From contig NW_020194588.1 of the NCBI RefSeq assembly GCF_002865645.1, forward strand, positions 124,001 through 188,000: a DNA stretch of 64,000 bases. The letters are read 5' to 3'. The DNA comes from Hyaloscypha bicolor E. Taxonomy: Eukaryota; Ascomycota; Leotiomycetes; Helotiales; Hyaloscyphaceae. Numbering within the stretch: the first letter of the stretch is position 1; each line of letters opens with the position of its first letter. The position numbers and the translations under genes were made by a program. The notes under the pieces were generated by a model. The model was not told the DNA's origin. It did not search any database and worked only from the letters and a program-made list of their open reading frames with translations. Of this stretch, positions 60,748 through 64,000 are shown in pieces.

Positions 60748-63696
60748 ATGTCCTTGCGCAGCCCAAAAACACCCACCGACTTCTCGCGCCGCGGCTTCCA
60801 GCCCCTCCCCCAGAATAACTCCTCCAGCATGGGCACCCGCTATGAAAACGAGCCCGGCATCCCCCTCCAGCAAGTGTCCACCCTCGGCTCCTCGACCGGA
60901 GCCCGCAAGCCCGGCGAAGGCGTCATCTCCCCTCTTGACACAGAGCCCACCATACCGGACGACGAAAAGAAAGGCTTCTTCGCGCGCGGACCTGCCGGCC
61001 ATCGAAAGTTAAAGAAGCTCAACAGCAAGCCCAAACGCATTGGCACAGATGGCGAGGAAGTCTCGGTCAATGGGCTTGGGCGCTTCTATAAAAAGATTGT
61101 CAATTTCTCGGTGGTGACGAGATACTTTGTGTATGTGCTGCCGGTGGCACTGTTGATTGCGGCGCCGATTGTGATCTATGCGGTCTTGAATCCGAGAGCG
61201 TTGTTGGGCAACACGGGTATCAGGGTTTATGTTTTCTTTACTTGGTTTGAGATTATCTGGCTCAGTATTTGGATCAGCAAGCTGGCTTCAAAGGCGGTGC
61301 CGTATGTGTTTATGTTCCTGTGCGGGGTCGTCTCCTCCGGTACACGAAAATATGCACTGGTGTTGAAGGCAGTGGAGATCCCATTGAGTTTGGTGGGTTG
61401 GTCTGTTACTTGTCTGGTCACCTTCACGGCCTTGATGCAGCCGGATATTAATACGGGACGGGGAACGGCTTCTAAGCATTGGGTCTCGGTCGTCAGGAAT
61501 CTGCTGGTGCCAGCGTTCATTGCTACGCTGCTGTTACTGGGCGAGAAGATGATTGTGCAGTTCATCAGCATCAATTACCACCGCCGCTCTTTCGATGGCA
61601 GGATCAAGGAGTCCAAGAAGAATGTTCATCTTCTGGGCTTGCTGTACGACGCGAGCAGGACATTGTTCCCGATGTATTGCGATGAGTTCGTCGAAGAGGA
61701 TTATGTGATTAGTGATAGCATTGAAGCTATGCTTGCGAAGAGCACGGGTCGGGCACTTGGACACAAGCGAAGCGGATCTGCCACTCCTTTACGGATCATT
61801 GGCGAAGTTGGCCGCATTGGAGATAAAGTCACTTCGATATTCGGCAACATCGCATCTGAGATTACCGGCAAGCAAGTCTTCAATCCTACCTCTGCACACT
61901 CGGTTGTCGTTGAGGCATTGGAGAAGACGAGATCTTCAGAGGCACTGGCGAAGAGGTTGTGGATGTCTTTCGTTGTGGAAGGCAAGGAAGCACTGTTCCA
62001 AGAAGATTTCGAAGAGGTTCTCGGCCCGGCAAGAAAGGACGATGCACAAGCTGCATTCGACGCTCTCGACAACGATGGAAACGGCGATATCAGCCTTGAC
62101 GAGATGATCATGAAAGTTGTCGAGATCGGACGAGACAGGAAGGCCATCGCAGCCAGCATGCGGGATGTAGGACAAGCGATCGGCGTGTTGGATCAAGTGC
62201 TCATCGCTGTTCTATTCGTGATAGTTATCTTTATCTTTGGTATTTTCCCTTCCCCCTCCCCTTTTTCACACTAACAGTGTAAAGTCGCTTTCCAAGACAC
62301 CAACTTCGTCACAACGCTCGCAACAGCCGGAACCACACTCTTGTCACTATCCTTCGTCTTCGCGGCCACCACTCAAGAATTCCTCGGCTCCTGCATATTC
62401 CTCTTCGTCAAGCATCCCTACGACGTCGGCGACCGCGTCGACATCGTCGGTCCCACCCAAGAATACCTGGTCGTCGAACAGATCTCCCTCCTCTTCACGG
62501 TCTTCAAGCGCATCGACAGCATGAAAATGGTGCAAGTGCCCAACATCGTGCTCAACAACCTCTGGATCGAGAACATCACGCGTTCCAAAGCGATGAAAGA
62601 ACAACTTGAAATGTACATCTCTTTCGACACTTCTCTCGAAGACATCGAACTTCTCCGCAGCGAAATGGAAGCATTTGTCCGGCATCTAGAAAATTCACGC
62701 GACTTTCAAAGCGATATCATCCTCGAAGCGACCGGAATCGGCAATATGGATAAGTTACAATTGAAGGTTGAGATCCGCCACAAGTCCAACTGGCACAACG
62801 AAACCGTCCGGGCAGCCCGACGCAGCAAATTCATGTGCGCACTCGTCCTCGCCCTGCGAAAAGTACCCATCTACGCGCCCGGCGGTGGCGGCGAGCCGCT
62901 CGGCGGCCCCAACAACCCTTCGTATTCGGTCGCGGTGTCGGACGAGCTTGCTGCTGAAGCTCGCGAAAAGGCTAGCCAGGCGAAAGAAGCGAAGCGTCTC
63001 ATCCCTTCCTCGTCCACAAAGCCGCAGGGCAAGTCAAGCGGAGCGGAGTTAGGGAGTAAGGAAGAGGAGAATGCGGCGGAGATGCTGAATCGACGACGCC
63101 CGTTGGATTCCGTTGGTGATACGGCGTGGACTGCACGCGATGATATCACGCTGGGCAGTAGGGAGGGGAGTATGGAGAGGCAGCGATCGAACGACATCGA
63201 TACCCTGAAGCAAAGCCTCCTTAAACGCGAATCTACGCGAGGTCGTCGCAGACCGGGCGAAGTCCTGCCGCCGATGCCTAGCGCCGCGGGCCCAGGGGTA
63301 AGCGTCACGGGCCCGAGTCCGTCGAGGGAGAGGGCGGATAGCAGGACGACCTTCTTGGGTGGTGGTGGTGCCGGTGGGTATGGGGGCTCTGGACAGGGCA
63401 GGGAGGTCAGGCTGGATGAGGAGGCGGAGTTGGGTATCCACCCCACCAGCTCTACACAAAACAACAACCCTTACGCGAGCTACGGTGCGTATACACCGCA
63501 GCTGCAACAACCGCAACAGCCGACGGGGGGTTATAGCATGTACCCACAGGCTGCTCCGCAGCAGCAAGGGCAGAGGGTGAACCCGCTTGGTAGCCAACCA
63601 GTGGCAGGGCAGGCCCAGGGACGGAGGAGAGGGGAGAGTAATGCTGCTTTGGGGGCCAGGAGGCCGAGTCCGGGGTCCAGCGACTCGCAGCAATGA
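60748..63696 (+). CDS. EF-hand mechanosensitive ion channel, MscS type
   Basis: Exons 60748-62239 and 62285-63696, with a 45-bp intron, give 2904 bases, 967 residues. A hydrophilic N-terminus of about 120 residues precedes membrane segments near residues 122-145 (YFVYVLPVALLIAAPIVIYA), 156-180, 184-200, 212-232 and 250-272. An EF-hand (DALDNDGNGDISLDEM, about 439-455) comes next. The pore helix and MscS core follow (VLIAVLFVIVIFIFG, then LATAGTTLLSLSFVFAATTQ and KHPYDVGDRVDI). The C-terminal 270 residues are disordered and Gln/Gly/Ser-rich. This architecture matches fission yeast Msy1/Msy2, ER-membrane channels that limit calcium rise during hypo-osmotic swelling; the role here is inferred from that. 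All motifs look intact. An internal Met at about residue 28 is an alternative start. Confidence 0.93.
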
Positions 63697-64000
63697 GCCA
63701 CACAAGCAATCTTTCCTGATCTGGACTGAGGCGCCAGACGATCATACCTGGAATGTGTCTTTGGATATGGATTCATATCAGATGTCAGTCAGGGTAAGAA
63801 GACTCTGGCGTCCAGATTATTGGAGATTGAGATGGATAAATGAGATGAGATGAGATGAGAGATTTCCAATTCTTTTTTCTTCATGGAGATAACATCGCCG
63901 TCTGAGACGCTCGCCTTGCAAAATAGATTCACACACACATTATAGAAGAATAGAACGAAAATTCAATTGTACATGTCAAGTACTCACCTTGGCTTTCTCA
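63697..64000. other. 3' flank of MscS gene with TGAGA repeat
   Basis: Four tandem TGAGA units lie at 63841-63860. The rest is non-coding. The window ends before another gene can be identified. Confidence 0.5.

Noticed and set aside
62871..63705. Long - strand ORFs of 198 and 218 codons
   Set aside because: They are antisense to the GC-rich C-terminal tail of the MscS gene and have Pro/Ser/Arg-rich composition with no family features.

Overview
The window comes from a filamentous ascomycete nuclear genome, most plausibly a leotiomycete-type fungus, although the lineage is inferred. The evidence is short GT-AG introns of about 45-75 bp, typical ascomycete protein families, and long AT-rich blocks in which CpA/TpG is nearly absent while CpG survives, which is the signature of repeat-induced point mutation (RIP).

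Layout. A four-to-five exon membrane-protein gene lies at 539-1773. From about 1.8 to 28.5 kb is an AT-rich, gene-free block. It is a set of nested retroelements: a heavily RIPed Ty3/Gypsy element (LTRs at 4258-4509 and 26361-26622, pol on +), split by a Ty1/Copia element (LTRs at 11369-11669 and 24486-24786, - strand), itself split by a younger chromodomain Gypsy element (15026-22051, - strand, 327-bp LTRs, 5-bp duplication TTTCT). A pogo/Fot1-like DNA element with 70-bp inverted repeats sits at 4862-5756.

A Fig1-type membrane protein gene (28547-29577, -) begins exactly where normal base composition returns. Next is a nucleotidyltransferase-fold gene (30797-38557, +) split by a 6.9-kb hAT-type insertion (31054-37934) with 17-bp inverted repeats and an 8-bp target duplication. 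That insertion carries two further elements: a 271-bp TA-flanked MITE and a 5.5-kb TA-flanked element with a RIPed integrase-type gene. Beside it is a second nucleotidyltransferase-like gene (39060-40075, -).

From 41.3 to 46.2 kb two convergent genes are decaying: a DUF7708-type gene with one premature stop, and an AAA+ ATPase gene (DUF7025 type) with a stop and frameshifts. At 46.6-47.75 kb is a probable DNA transposon remnant holding a large near-perfect palindrome.

The right-hand 16 kb is ordinary genic DNA: a secreted GH27 alpha-galactosidase (48971-51147, +), a small coiled-coil protein (52231-52733, -), a BTB/POZ protein (54596-56368, -), a PLP homeostasis (YggS/PROSC) protein with a 1.33-kb intron (57268-59515, -), and an EF-hand MscS channel (60748-63696, +). 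These genes are not an operon or a recognisable cluster. The window reads as a border between a RIP-inactivated transposon compartment and a housekeeping compartment, with damaged genes in the transition zone. All splice models were built by hand from GT-AG sites and frame continuity; coding lengths sum to multiples of three except where damage is stated.
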